A DNA stretch of 8,946 nucleotides from CALMFQ01 sp964495595. GTDB lineage: Bacteria; Pseudomonadota; Gammaproteobacteria; Burkholderiales; SCOH01. The notes under the pieces were generated by a model that was given only the letters and a program-made list of their open reading frames with translations, did not search any database and was not told where the DNA came from. Positions 1 to 6,807 of the stretch are shown here, one piece after another. Every line of letters starts with the position of its first letter. Position 1 is the first letter of the stretch. The stretch is from NCBI GenBank assembly GCA_964495595.1, contig CAZBWH010000101.1, forward strand, positions 1 through 8,946, given 5' to 3'. Both the position numbers and the translations under genes were made by a program.

Positions 1-1148
1 TTTTTACCGAGGCGTATAGCTTAAACTGCTGTCTCGATTTCGGGGTCCACTTTACCGGTACGGCGTCGGCAGAAGGGTTATTCAAGGATTCGTCGATATT
101 CCGGCTCAGTGGCTTTGGCACCGTGGGGGCCAGCCGTTCAGACAACCTGGATGCCGACTTTAGCAGTACGGTCTTTCACCCGAACGGGGCGGGGCACACG
201 CATCGCTGGAGCGCGAATGTGGATACCAAGCTGGGCGTTCAGCTCAATGCCGATTTTTCCGAGAGTGCGTCGGCCGTCCTGCAGCTGATCTCGCAGCAGG
301 GATACAACAACTCCTACCGGCCAGCCATCGAATGGGCCAATGTCTCCTACAAGATCACCCCCAACCTGGCCGTGCGCGGCGGGCGAACCGTGTGGCCGCT
401 GCTGTTGCGCTCGGAAACCCAGAGCGTCGGCTACGGCAACCCCTTTGTCCGCAACAGCACCGAGTTGCTGGCCAATATGCCCAACACCTACAGCGACGGG
501 CTGGACGTGACCTACCAGTTTCCGATCGCCTCGGCCGCCAACAGCGTGCAGGTACTCTACGGCAAGAGCGATGTGAATTACCCCGGGGCCGGCCCGACAA
601 TGGGGCAGAATTACCTGCACCTGAAAGGCATCAAAGGTATATCCGATGTGCTGGAGTTCGGCGACCTGAAGGTACATGCCGCCTACATGGATCTGAAGTA
701 CGACTGGCTATACTTCGATTTCCTGCTGAACAATGTTGGCTACAAAACCTGGTCGGTCGGCTTCAACTACGATCCGGGCGGCTGGTTTGTCACCGCCGAT
801 TACTTGCGAGCCCTGGATGTCTCTTACGGGGACTTCACTGCGCTGACCGCCGGTGCCGGTTACCGTATCGGCGACTTTGCGCCCTACTTGCAGTACTCCT
901 TCCTCAGGCAGGATACCTTGGGTGATCTGGGATCATTCGGCACCTATCCTGGCGACAAGCAGCGGGTGGCTGCGGTGGGGGTGCGGTGGGATTTCCGGAA
1001 AAATGCCGATTTGAAGATCCAGTACGAGCGTGTCCGGTCAGGCGCCATCTCACAGATTTTCCCAAGCTCTCTGACCAACTGGCAGCCCAATTTCCTCAAC
1101 AACGCAAACGCCAATGTAACGAGCGTGGTTGTCGACTTTGTTTTTTGA
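1..1148 (+). CDS. Outer-membrane porin-type beta-barrel protein (5' partial)
   Basis: The frame is open from base 3 to a TGA at 1146-1148 and gives 381 visible residues. No in-frame ATG or GTG lies before the GTG at 123, and conserved-looking sequence begins upstream of that GTG, so the real start is left of the window. Around visible residues 33-42 comes FRLSGFGTVG, which resembles the first barrel strand of Gram-negative porins. After it the protein is rich in alternating polar/hydrophobic strands and aromatic girdle residues, for example YDWLYFDFLL and WSVGFNYDPGGWFVTADYLRA. It ends in VVVDFVF with a C-terminal Phe, the usual signal for outer-membrane barrel assembly. The visible N-terminus holds a Cys-Cys pair (residues 9-10) and TASA-EG, but no convincing signal-peptide core; the signal peptide is probably off the edge. 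I infer a diffusion or anion-type porin. The substrate cannot be read from the sequence. It lies 9 bp before a PstS-like gene and is probably co-transcribed with it. Confidence 0.85.
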   Translation, partial: FTEAYSLNCCLDFGVHFTGTASAEGLFKDSSIFRLSGFGTVGASRSDNLDADFSSTVFHPNGAGHTHRWSANVDTKLGVQLNADFSESASAVLQLISQQGYNNSYRPAIEWANVSYKITPNLAVRGGRTVWPLLLRSETQSVGYGNPFVRNSTELLANMPNTYSDGLDVTYQFPIASAANSVQVLYGKSDVNYPGAGPTMGQNYLHLKGIKGISDVLEFGDLKVHAAYMDLKYDWLYFDFLLNNVGYKTWSVGFNYDPGGWFVTADYLRALDVSYGDFTALTAGAGYRIGDFAPYLQYSFLRQDTLGDLGSFGTYPGDKQRVAAVGVRWDFRKNADLKIQYERVRSGAISQIFPSSLTNWQPNFLNNANANVTSVVVDFVF

Positions 1149-1157
1149 GGACTTGTC

Positions 1158-1577
1158 ATGAAAACACATCAATATTTCTTCGCAGGAATGCTGAGCCTTG
1201 CATGTTTCTGTGCACGGGCAGAGTTTGTGGTGATCGTGAGTGCAAAGGCTCCGGTGTCTCAACTGACCTCTGAACAGGCATCGCAGATATTTCTGGGCAA
1301 ACTGGCCACGTTCCCCGGTGGTGAACAGGCGATCCCTCTGGATCTGCCGGACGGAACGTCGATTCGAAACGAGTTTTACGAAAAGCTGGCCAACAAGTCG
1401 CCCAAGCAATTGATGGCTTACCGCGCCAACCGGGCTTTTTCCGGTAAAGGCATGCCGCCAAAGGAAATAACCTCCGCCCTTGAGTTGAAAAAGATTGTCG
1501 CGACCAATCCGAATACCGTGGGATATCTCGAAAAATCCGAGGTCGACGGATCGGTCAAGGTGGTGTTGTCCCCGTAA
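1158..1577 (+). CDS. Small periplasmic PstS-like (phosphate ABC transporter substrate-binding family) protein
   Basis: This is a complete 139-codon gene. A GAGG ribosome-binding site at 1147-1150 overlaps the porin stop and sits 7 nt before the ATG, which supports both the start and co-translation with the porin. The product starts with a signal peptide (MKTHQYFF, a hydrophobic core, then cleavage after ARA near residue 21). The mature part has the family pattern IFLGKLATFPGG near residues 44-55, then PLDLPDGTSIRNEFY, MAYRANRAFSGKGMPP and a closing NPNTVGYLEKSEVDGSVKVV. This matches the short proteins usually annotated as phosphate ABC transporter substrate-binding protein. True PstS is over 300 residues with two lobes; this is about 118 after cleavage, so it probably corresponds to a single lobe. 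No permease or ATPase gene is visible, so a role in actual phosphate import is unproven. It may instead bind or sense a small oxyanion in the periplasm alongside the porin. Sampled lines are about 54% G+C, lower than gdhB or phaC. Confidence 0.82.
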   Translation: MKTHQYFFAGMLSLACFCARAEFVVIVSAKAPVSQLTSEQASQIFLGKLATFPGGEQAIPLDLPDGTSIRNEFYEKLANKSPKQLMAYRANRAFSGKGMPPKEITSALELKKIVATNPNTVGYLEKSEVDGSVKVVLSP

Positions 1578-1585
1578 CTCACCTG

Positions 1586-1616
1586 CCGCAGCCGGGATCG
1601 GGCCACCCGGCTGCGG
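1586..1616 (+). terminator. Perfect 11-bp stem-loop after the PstS-like gene
   Basis: CCGCAGCCGGG (1586-1596) and CCCGGCTGCGG (1606-1616) are exact reverse complements with a 9-nt loop. The stem starts 8 nt after the TAA at 1575-1577, where a terminator for the porin/PstS-like unit would be expected. No T-run follows, so it is not a canonical intrinsic terminator. It may instead be a transcript-end stabiliser or assist Rho-dependent ending. Confidence 0.5.
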
Positions 1617-1709
1617 GCCACCCAACTGCCCGCCGCCACTCGTTACCGCCTGATCCCCGCGTCAACCTGCATCCCCCCAATAAACCGTCCCGGTCTGTAC
1701 GCCGCTCTG

Positions 1710-1760
1710 GTATTGCCTTGCAGGCCGGCCTGCAAGGCCCGTCCGTATTGCCTTGCAGGC
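1710..1760. repeat. Palindromic array: 24-bp perfect palindrome plus a third repeat copy
   Basis: A 16-bp direct repeat, GTATTGCCTTGCAGGC, occurs at 1710-1725 and 1745-1760. Between the copies, the inverted unit GCCTGCAAGGC lies at 1728-1738. The first copy and the inverted unit form a perfect palindrome at 1715-1738, written as GCCTTGCAGGCC followed by its reverse complement. The inverted unit can equally pair with the second direct copy (1750-1760) across an 11-nt loop, so two exclusive hairpins are possible. The array sits between convergent genes, ending 18 bp before the gdhB stop codon. A bidirectional terminator or a REP-like element are both possible. No T-run follows on either strand. 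Confidence 0.65.
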
Positions 1761-1778
1761 TGGTGGCGCAGAGCGAGG

Positions 1779-4700
1779 TCAGCCTTTGCCGGCCAGCAGG
1801 TGGTTGCGGATTTCGCGCAGGGCGGCGGAGAGCATGGCGAGGTCTTGTGACGATTGCGCTTGCAGTTCGCTGAAGATTTGCATGCAACTGCTGACCGAGC
1901 TGGCTTTGTGTTCCAGCCACATGTCGACGGCTGCTTCGGGCGAGCCGGCGTGGGCAGTTTGCAGCACCAGTGCGGCCAGGGCGCGGTGCTGGCGGTACAG
2001 GTCGTCGCGCAGGGCGGAGCGGGCGAGGGTTTGCCAGCGGTTGTCGCGCGGCAGCCGGTTGATCGCGGCTTGCAGCCAGTCCAGTTGCAGCTTGGCGCCG
2101 AGGTCGAAATAGGCGGTGGCAACCTGGCTGATGTCGAGCAGGCTGATGTGGGCGATTTCAATGATGTCGAGCACGGCCACCAGCGGTTCGCTCAGGGCGA
2201 TGTGTCGCGCCAGCGCTTCGGGCACACCGGCCTGCAGGAAGTCGGTCACGGTGTGCTCGACCTGCTGCAGGTCACGGCCGTGCAGCATGGCCGGCAATGC
2301 TGGCAGCAGTTTCTTGATGCCGTCGGCGAATTTTCGGGTCACTTCGCTGTGGTCGGCCAGGGCGCGGGTGTTGCGCAGAATCCAGCGGGTGGCACGTTCG
2401 ATCAGCTTGCGAAACTCGGTCTGCAACTGCAGTTGCACGTCGGCTGAGATCTGGTTGTCCAGCGCCTCGATCTGGGCCCAGTAATACGGGGCGCGGAAGA
2501 TTTCGTTGGCCACGGCCCAGCCAAAGGCGACATCGGCGGCGGTGGCGCCGGTTTCTTCGCCCAGCCGGAAGGCGAAGGTGATGCCCATCCGGTTGACGAT
2601 CTGGTTGGTGACGTGGGTGGCGATGATTTCGCGCTTCAGGTAGTGCTCGTACATCTGGTCGGAGAAGCGCTGGCAGATCGGCCGGGGAAAATAGTCGGTC
2701 AGCATCAGGGTGAATTCCAGTGCATCGGGCACGCTGGATTCAACCAGTGATTCGTAAAGAGTGATCTTGGCATAGGCCAGCAGCACCGCCAGCTCCGGGC
2801 GGGTGAGGCCCAGTCGTGCCAGCCGCCGCTCGGCGATTTCTTCTTCGCTGGGCAGGTATTCGAGCCGGCGGTTCAGCTTGCCGGCCTTTTCGTGAAACTG
2901 GATGAAGCGGGCGTGTACGTTGAGCATCGGCGCGGCGAGCGATTCGGCCAGCGACAGCGCCTGGGTTTGGGCGTAGTTGTCGCGCAGCACCAGCGCGGCC
3001 ACTTCTTCGGTCATCTCGGCCAGCAGCGTATTGCGTTGTTTGAGGGTCAGATCGCCGGCGGTCAGGGCGGCGTTGAGCAAAATCTTGATGTTGACTTCGT
3101 GGTCGGAGCAATCCACGCCGCCTGAGTTGTCGATGGCGTCGGTATTGATCCGGCCGCCGTTGAGGGCGTATTCGACCCGGGCGGCCTGGGTCAGGCCAAG
3201 GTTGCCGCCTTCGGTAATCACCTTGCAGCGCAGTTCGCTGGCATTGATGCGCAGGTTGTCATTGGTGCGGTCGTTGGCTTCGCTGTGATTCTGGCGGCTG
3301 GCCTTGATGTAGGTGCCGATGCCGCCGTTGTACAGCAGGTCGACCGGCGCCCGCAGCAATTGCTGCACCAGTTCGGCCGGGGTGAACTGCCGGCCGTCGA
3401 TGCCCAGCGCGCTGCAGGCCTGGTCGCTGAGGGTGATCGATTTGGCGCTGCGCGGATACACGCCGCCACCGGCCGAGATCAGGCCGGTGTCGTAATCGGC
3501 CCACGAGGAACGCGCCAGCTTGAACAGCCGTTCGCGTTCGGCCAGACTGACCGCCGGGTCGGGCGTCGGGTCGATGAAAATGTGTCGGTGGTCAAAGGCG
3601 GCCAGCAGGCAGATGTGCGGCGATTGCAGCATGCCGTTGCCGAACACGTCGCCGGACATGTCGCCGATGCCGACCACGGTGAAATCCTGTTGCTGGATGT
3701 CGATGCCCAGTTCGCGGAAATGGCGTTTGGTGGATTCCCAGGCACCACGGGCGGTAATGGCCATTTTCTTGTGGTCGTAGCCGGCCGAGCCGCCGGAGGC
3801 AAAGGCGTCATCGAGCCAGAAGCCGTATTCCTGCGAAATGGCGTTGGCAATGTCCGAGAACGATGCCGTGCCCTTGTCGGCGGCCACCACCAGATACGGA
3901 TCGTCGCCATCCAGCCGCACCACATTGGGGGGCGGGGCGATTTCGTTGCCGAGCAGGTTGTCGGTCAGATCGAGCAGGCCGCGAATGAAGGTTTTGTAGC
4001 ACTCGATGCCTTCGGCGAGCCAGGCGTCGCGCTCGCCGGGCGGGGGCAGTTGCTTGCAGATGAAACCGCCTTTCGAGCCGACCGGAACGATCACGGCGTT
4101 TTTCACCATCTGTGCCTTGACCAGCCCCAGCACTTCGGTGCGGAAATCTTCCATCCGGTCGGACCAGCGCAGCCCGCCGCGTGCCACCTTGCCGCCACGC
4201 AGATGGATGCCTTCCATTCGTGGGGAATAAACCCAGATTTCCACCATGGGCCGGGGCAGGGGCAGAAAGCCGATGTCGCGCGAATTGAACTTGAACGACA
4301 GGTAAGGCTTGGGCTTGCCGCTGCTGTCGCGCTGGAAGAAGTTGCTGCGCAAGGTGGCCAGGATCACGGTCAGGAAACTGGTGAGAATCCGGTCGTCGTC
4401 CAGATTGTCGACTCGTTCCAGCTCCTGGCGGATGTCCTGCTCCAGTTGTTCGGCCTGGCGCTGGTTGCGCCGCAGTTCGTCTGGTGACAGCCGCATGTGG
4501 AACAAATCGACCAGCTGGTGGGCAATGCTGGCGTAATTGGCCAGACATTGTTCGATGTAGGTCTGGTTGAACGTGAGCCCGCCCTGGCGCAGGTAACGGC
4601 CGAAGGCGCGCAGCAGCACGATCTCGCGCCATTCCAGCCCGGCCAGCACGACCAGTTTGTTCAGGCCGTCGTTCTCCACCTCGCCGCGGAAGATTCGGCC

Positions 4701-6605
4701 GAATGCCTGCTGGAAGTTGTTGCGGCTGATGTCGGTGTCAAAATGATCGGCCGAGCTCAGTTGCAGGCCGAAATCGCTGATCCAGACCGTGCGGCCGTCG
4801 GTGGTGTGAAGGCAGTAGGGATGCTCGTCCAGCACCTGTACCCCCATGTTTTCCAGCATCGGCAGGCTGTGCGACAGGCTGATCGGCTGGCCCAGCCGGA
4901 TCAGTTTGAAATGCACCCGGTCGCGGCGGGCGACGTGGTGGTACAGGTGCATGGCAATGTCGCCATCCTGCTGCAGCGCTTCGATTTTTTCGATGTCGTG
5001 CACCGCGCTGCGGGCCTGGTAGTCTTCACGGTATGCCAGCGGAAAGGCGTCGTCGTACTGGCGCAGCAGGCGGGTGCCGGCCTCCTCGCCAATATGTTCC
5101 AGCAACTCTTGCGCCAGATCGTCCTTCCAGCGCCGGCAGGCCTGGGCGATGGCAGCCTCCAGCGAATCCAGCTCGTAATCGGGCTTGTGGCCGGTGGGAA
5201 TGCGAACAATGAACTCGATCCGTGCCAGGGTCGATTCGGACAGGGTGACGTAATACTCGGTGCTGTTGCCGCTAAATGCCTGTTGCAGGAGGGCCTGCAT
5301 TTTCAGCCGCACTTCGGTGTTGTAATTGTCGCGCGGTACATACACCAGGCAGGAGAGGTAGCGCCGGTAAACGTCTTCGCGCACAAACAGCCTTACCCGC
5401 TGCCGTTCCTGCAGGTTGACAATGCCGTGGGCGATGCGGATCAGCGCATCGACCGGAATTTCGAACAGCTCGTCACGCGGGTAAGTCTCCAGGATGTTGA
5501 GTAGCGTTTTTTCCTTGTGGCTATTGGGCAGGTAGCCCGATGCCTGCATTACCTGGTCGATTTTCTGCCGCACCAGCGGAATGTCGCGCGGGCTGCCGTT
5601 GTAGACGCTGGCAGTGTACAGCCCCAGAAAACGGTGCTCGCCGATCACCTTGCCCTGGGCATCAAAACGCTTGATGCCGATGTAATCGAGATAGCTGGGA
5701 CGGTGAATGTTGGCGCGGGAGTTGGCCTTGGTCAGGATCAGTGGCACCGGCTCGTGCGCCAGCTTGCGCACCGCAGGGGGCAGGGCAGAGAAGCTGCGCG
5801 ACTGTTCACGGTCGTCCCGTTCGCGCAGGATGCCCAGCCCGCTGCCGGGAACCAGCCGCAGCACGTCGTGCGAGCCGTCGCGGCTCAGATCGTATTGCCG
5901 GTAGCCCAGAAAGGTGAAATGGCTGTCGGTCAGCCAGGCAAGAAAGGCCTGGCTCTCGGCCAGCGGTGTCGCCAGTGTGTCTGGCTGCTGCGCCAGTTCC
6001 TGCCCGGCCAGCGTCAGCCGGTCGAGGATCAGTGGCCAGTCGTGCACGGCCGAGCGCACTTCGCCCAGCACCCGCTCCAGCTCATCGGCAATGGCTGCCA
6101 GCCGCGCCGGGTCGGTCTGGCGGTCGATTTCGACATGAATGAACGATTCCAGCCGGCAATCTGCACTGTTGCGGTCGCACAATCCGCCAAGCGTACCGTC
6201 GGCAGTGCGGCTGACGGGCAGCACCGGATGAATGATCAGATGCATGGTAACGCCCAGCCGGCTTAGCGTCATGCCGACCGAATCGACCAGGAAAGGCATG
6301 TCCGGATGGACGATCTCGACGATCGAGTGGCTCGATTGCCAGCCGTCTTCGTCAAAATCGGGATTGTAGGCCCGCACCCCCGCCTGATCGGCCTGGCGTA
6401 CTGCCGCCAGCTGCCAGTGGGTCAGCGCCGCGCCAAACAGATCAAGCGGATTGCGCCCGATCAAGTCTTCGGTGGCAACATCGGCGTAATAATGGCGCAG
6501 GAACGGGACAAACCGCTTGCTCAGCTTGAAATCGAGCTCGTCCTGAGCGTGGGCAACGGCTTGATCGATCAACTGGCGTTTGGCCAGCTCGGCTTTATCT
6601 GACAC
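1779..6605 (-). CDS. gdhB: NAD-specific glutamate dehydrogenase, large (~1600-residue) type
   Basis: This cytoplasmic enzyme oxidatively deaminates L-glutamate to 2-oxoglutarate and ammonium with NAD, feeding the TCA cycle during growth on amino acids. The gene is complete with 1608 codons and TGA at 1781-1779, the normal length for the large bacterial family typified by Pseudomonas aeruginosa GdhB and the Streptomyces and Mycobacterium L-GDH180 enzymes. The N-terminal half carries the regulatory, ACT-like part (for example VEIVHPDMPFLVDS near 96-110, and RVRLFVREDVYRRYLSCLVYVPRD near 402-425). The catalytic core holds GGLRWSDR at 810-817, KAQMVKNAVIVPVGSKGGF at 830-848 (K845 in the SKGGF motif is the likely catalytic Lys by analogy with small GDHs), GIGDMSGDVFGNG at 979-991 and VITEGGNLG at 1129-1137. 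A mostly helical C-terminal part follows. I chose the GTG at 6605-6603, because GGAG lies 7 nt upstream and the protein then begins VSDKAELAKRQL; an in-frame ATG at 6650 would add 15 unlikely residues and lacks this support. The frame shows no break. Confidence 0.95.
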   Translation of the reverse strand: MSDKAELAKRQLIDQAVAHAQDELDFKLSKRFVPFLRHYYADVATEDLIGRNPLDLFGAALTHWQLAAVRQADQAGVRAYNPDFDEDGWQSSHSIVEIVHPDMPFLVDSVGMTLSRLGVTMHLIIHPVLPVSRTADGTLGGLCDRNSADCRLESFIHVEIDRQTDPARLAAIADELERVLGEVRSAVHDWPLILDRLTLAGQELAQQPDTLATPLAESQAFLAWLTDSHFTFLGYRQYDLSRDGSHDVLRLVPGSGLGILRERDDREQSRSFSALPPAVRKLAHEPVPLILTKANSRANIHRPSYLDYIGIKRFDAQGKVIGEHRFLGLYTASVYNGSPRDIPLVRQKIDQVMQASGYLPNSHKEKTLLNILETYPRDELFEIPVDALIRIAHGIVNLQERQRVRLFVREDVYRRYLSCLVYVPRDNYNTEVRLKMQALLQQAFSGNSTEYYVTLSESTLARIEFIVRIPTGHKPDYELDSLEAAIAQACRRWKDDLAQELLEHIGEEAGTRLLRQYDDAFPLAYREDYQARSAVHDIEKIEALQQDGDIAMHLYHHVARRDRVHFKLIRLGQPISLSHSLPMLENMGVQVLDEHPYCLHTTDGRTVWISDFGLQLSSADHFDTDISRNNFQQAFGRIFRGEVENDGLNKLVVLAGLEWREIVLLRAFGRYLRQGGLTFNQTYIEQCLANYASIAHQLVDLFHMRLSPDELRRNQRQAEQLEQDIRQELERVDNLDDDRILTSFLTVILATLRSNFFQRDSSGKPKPYLSFKFNSRDIGFLPLPRPMVEIWVYSPRMEGIHLRGGKVARGGLRWSDRMEDFRTEVLGLVKAQMVKNAVIVPVGSKGGFICKQLPPPGERDAWLAEGIECYKTFIRGLLDLTDNLLGNEIAPPPNVVRLDGDDPYLVVAADKGTASFSDIANAISQEYGFWLDDAFASGGSAGYDHKKMAITARGAWESTKRHFRELGIDIQQQDFTVVGIGDMSGDVFGNGMLQSPHICLLAAFDHRHIFIDPTPDPAVSLAERERLFKLARSSWADYDTGLISAGGGVYPRSAKSITLSDQACSALGIDGRQFTPAELVQQLLRAPVDLLYNGGIGTYIKASRQNHSEANDRTNDNLRINASELRCKVITEGGNLGLTQAARVEYALNGGRINTDAIDNSGGVDCSDHEVNIKILLNAALTAGDLTLKQRNTLLAEMTEEVAALVLRDNYAQTQALSLAESLAAPMLNVHARFIQFHEKAGKLNRRLEYLPSEEEIAERRLARLGLTRPELAVLLAYAKITLYESLVESSVPDALEFTLMLTDYFPRPICQRFSDQMYEHYLKREIIATHVTNQIVNRMGITFAFRLGEETGATAADVAFGWAVANEIFRAPYYWAQIEALDNQISADVQLQLQTEFRKLIERATRWILRNTRALADHSEVTRKFADGIKKLLPALPAMLHGRDLQQVEHTVTDFLQAGVPEALARHIALSEPLVAVLDIIEIAHISLLDISQVATAYFDLGAKLQLDWLQAAINRLPRDNRWQTLARSALRDDLYRQHRALAALVLQTAHAGSPEAAVDMWLEHKASSVSSCMQIFSELQAQSSQDLAMLSAALREIRNHLLAGKG

Positions 6606-6612
6606 GGGGCAA

Positions 6613-6616
6613 CTCC
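6613..6616 (-). promoter_or_regulatory. Ribosome-binding site deciding the gdhB GTG start
   Basis: On the minus strand GGAG (6616-6613) is followed by 7 nt (TTGCCCC) and then GTG at 6605-6603. This spacing is ideal and favours GTG over the upstream in-frame ATG at 6650. Confidence 0.75.
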
Positions 6617-6637
6617 GGAAACGACACCAGGCAGCAA

Positions 6638-6660
6638 GGCCGGCCAGCAATTGGCCGGCC
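6638..6660 (-). promoter_or_regulatory. Hairpin in the gdhB 5' leader
   Basis: GGCCGGCCA (6638-6646) and TGGCCGGCC (6652-6660) are exact reverse complements around a 5-nt loop, giving a 9-bp GC-rich stem. On the minus strand it lies about 33 nt before the GTG and just downstream of the possible -10 box, so it would fold near the 5' end of the gdhB mRNA. It could stabilise the transcript or modulate expression. It does not hide the ribosome-binding site. Confidence 0.45.
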
Positions 6661-6673
6661 GGATTCGGCTTTT

Positions 6674-6679
6674 ACTATA
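6674..6679 (-). promoter_or_regulatory. Possible -10 box of the gdhB promoter
   Basis: The minus strand reads TATAGT, five of six matches to TATAAT, placed to start transcription near 6667 and give a leader of about 60 nt. No good -35 hexamer sits 16-18 nt upstream (the 17-nt position reads CCGAAC), so an activator-dependent promoter or a chance match are both possible. Confidence 0.3.
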
Positions 6680-6717
6680 GACCAGCGCCTGACGACGTTC
6701 GGGGCGCCGGGCGCGAC

Positions 6718-6777
6718 TTTTTACAAATTTTGTTGCATTGCCGCATTTCCCCCACCGGGCTGGCAAATGCCTACACT
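6718..6777 (+). promoter_or_regulatory. Probable phaC promoter/operator region
   Basis: Between gdhB and phaC an AT-rich island stands out in GC-rich sequence. It holds the near-palindrome ACAAATTTTGT (6723-6733), then TTGCATTGCCGCA (6733-6745, containing TGC-N6-GCA), then the inverted repeat GGCA-AA-TGCC (6762-6771) and TACACT (6772-6777). These could be promoter elements and a regulator site. No pair of -35/-10 boxes with correct spacing convinces me. A PhaR-type repressor is a plausible binder only by analogy with other PHA loci. Confidence 0.3.
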
Positions 6778-6794
6778 GGATGAGTGATCATCGA

Positions 6795-6800
6795 CAGGAG
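6795..6800 (+). promoter_or_regulatory. Ribosome-binding site of phaC
   Basis: CAGGAG lies 7 nt before the ATG at 6808. An in-frame GTG at 6784 would place this Shine-Dalgarno inside the coding region and add eight residues (MIIDRRPT), so the ATG is preferred. Confidence 0.8.
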
Positions 6801-6807
6801 ACCCACC

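Noticed and set aside
123..125. GTG at 123 as the porin start
   Set aside because: It lies inside the first barrel strand motif, would remove any signal peptide, has no Shine-Dalgarno before it, and the frame stays open upstream to the window edge.
1050..1625. A 191-codon minus-strand frame across the porin end and PstS-like gene
   Set aside because: It overlaps two genes supported by a ribosome-binding site, a signal peptide and family motifs, and its own sequence resembles no known protein.
3285..5504. Two long plus-strand frames (3285-4487, 400 codons; 4497-5504, 335 codons) opposite gdhB
   Set aside because: Both lie within the coding region of a clearly conserved dehydrogenase and show no family motif. 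They are antisense shadows of GC-rich coding sequence.
6606..6650. Extension of gdhB to the in-frame ATG at 6650
   Set aside because: The extra 15 residues would be encoded through part of the leader hairpin and across the GGAG site. GTG at 6605 has ideal spacing to GGAG.
6761..6775. A possible sigma-54 (-24/-12) promoter, TGGCAAATGCCTACA, before phaC
   Set aside because: The distance between the GG and GC elements is too short for the sigma-54 consensus and the TTGC part is missing.
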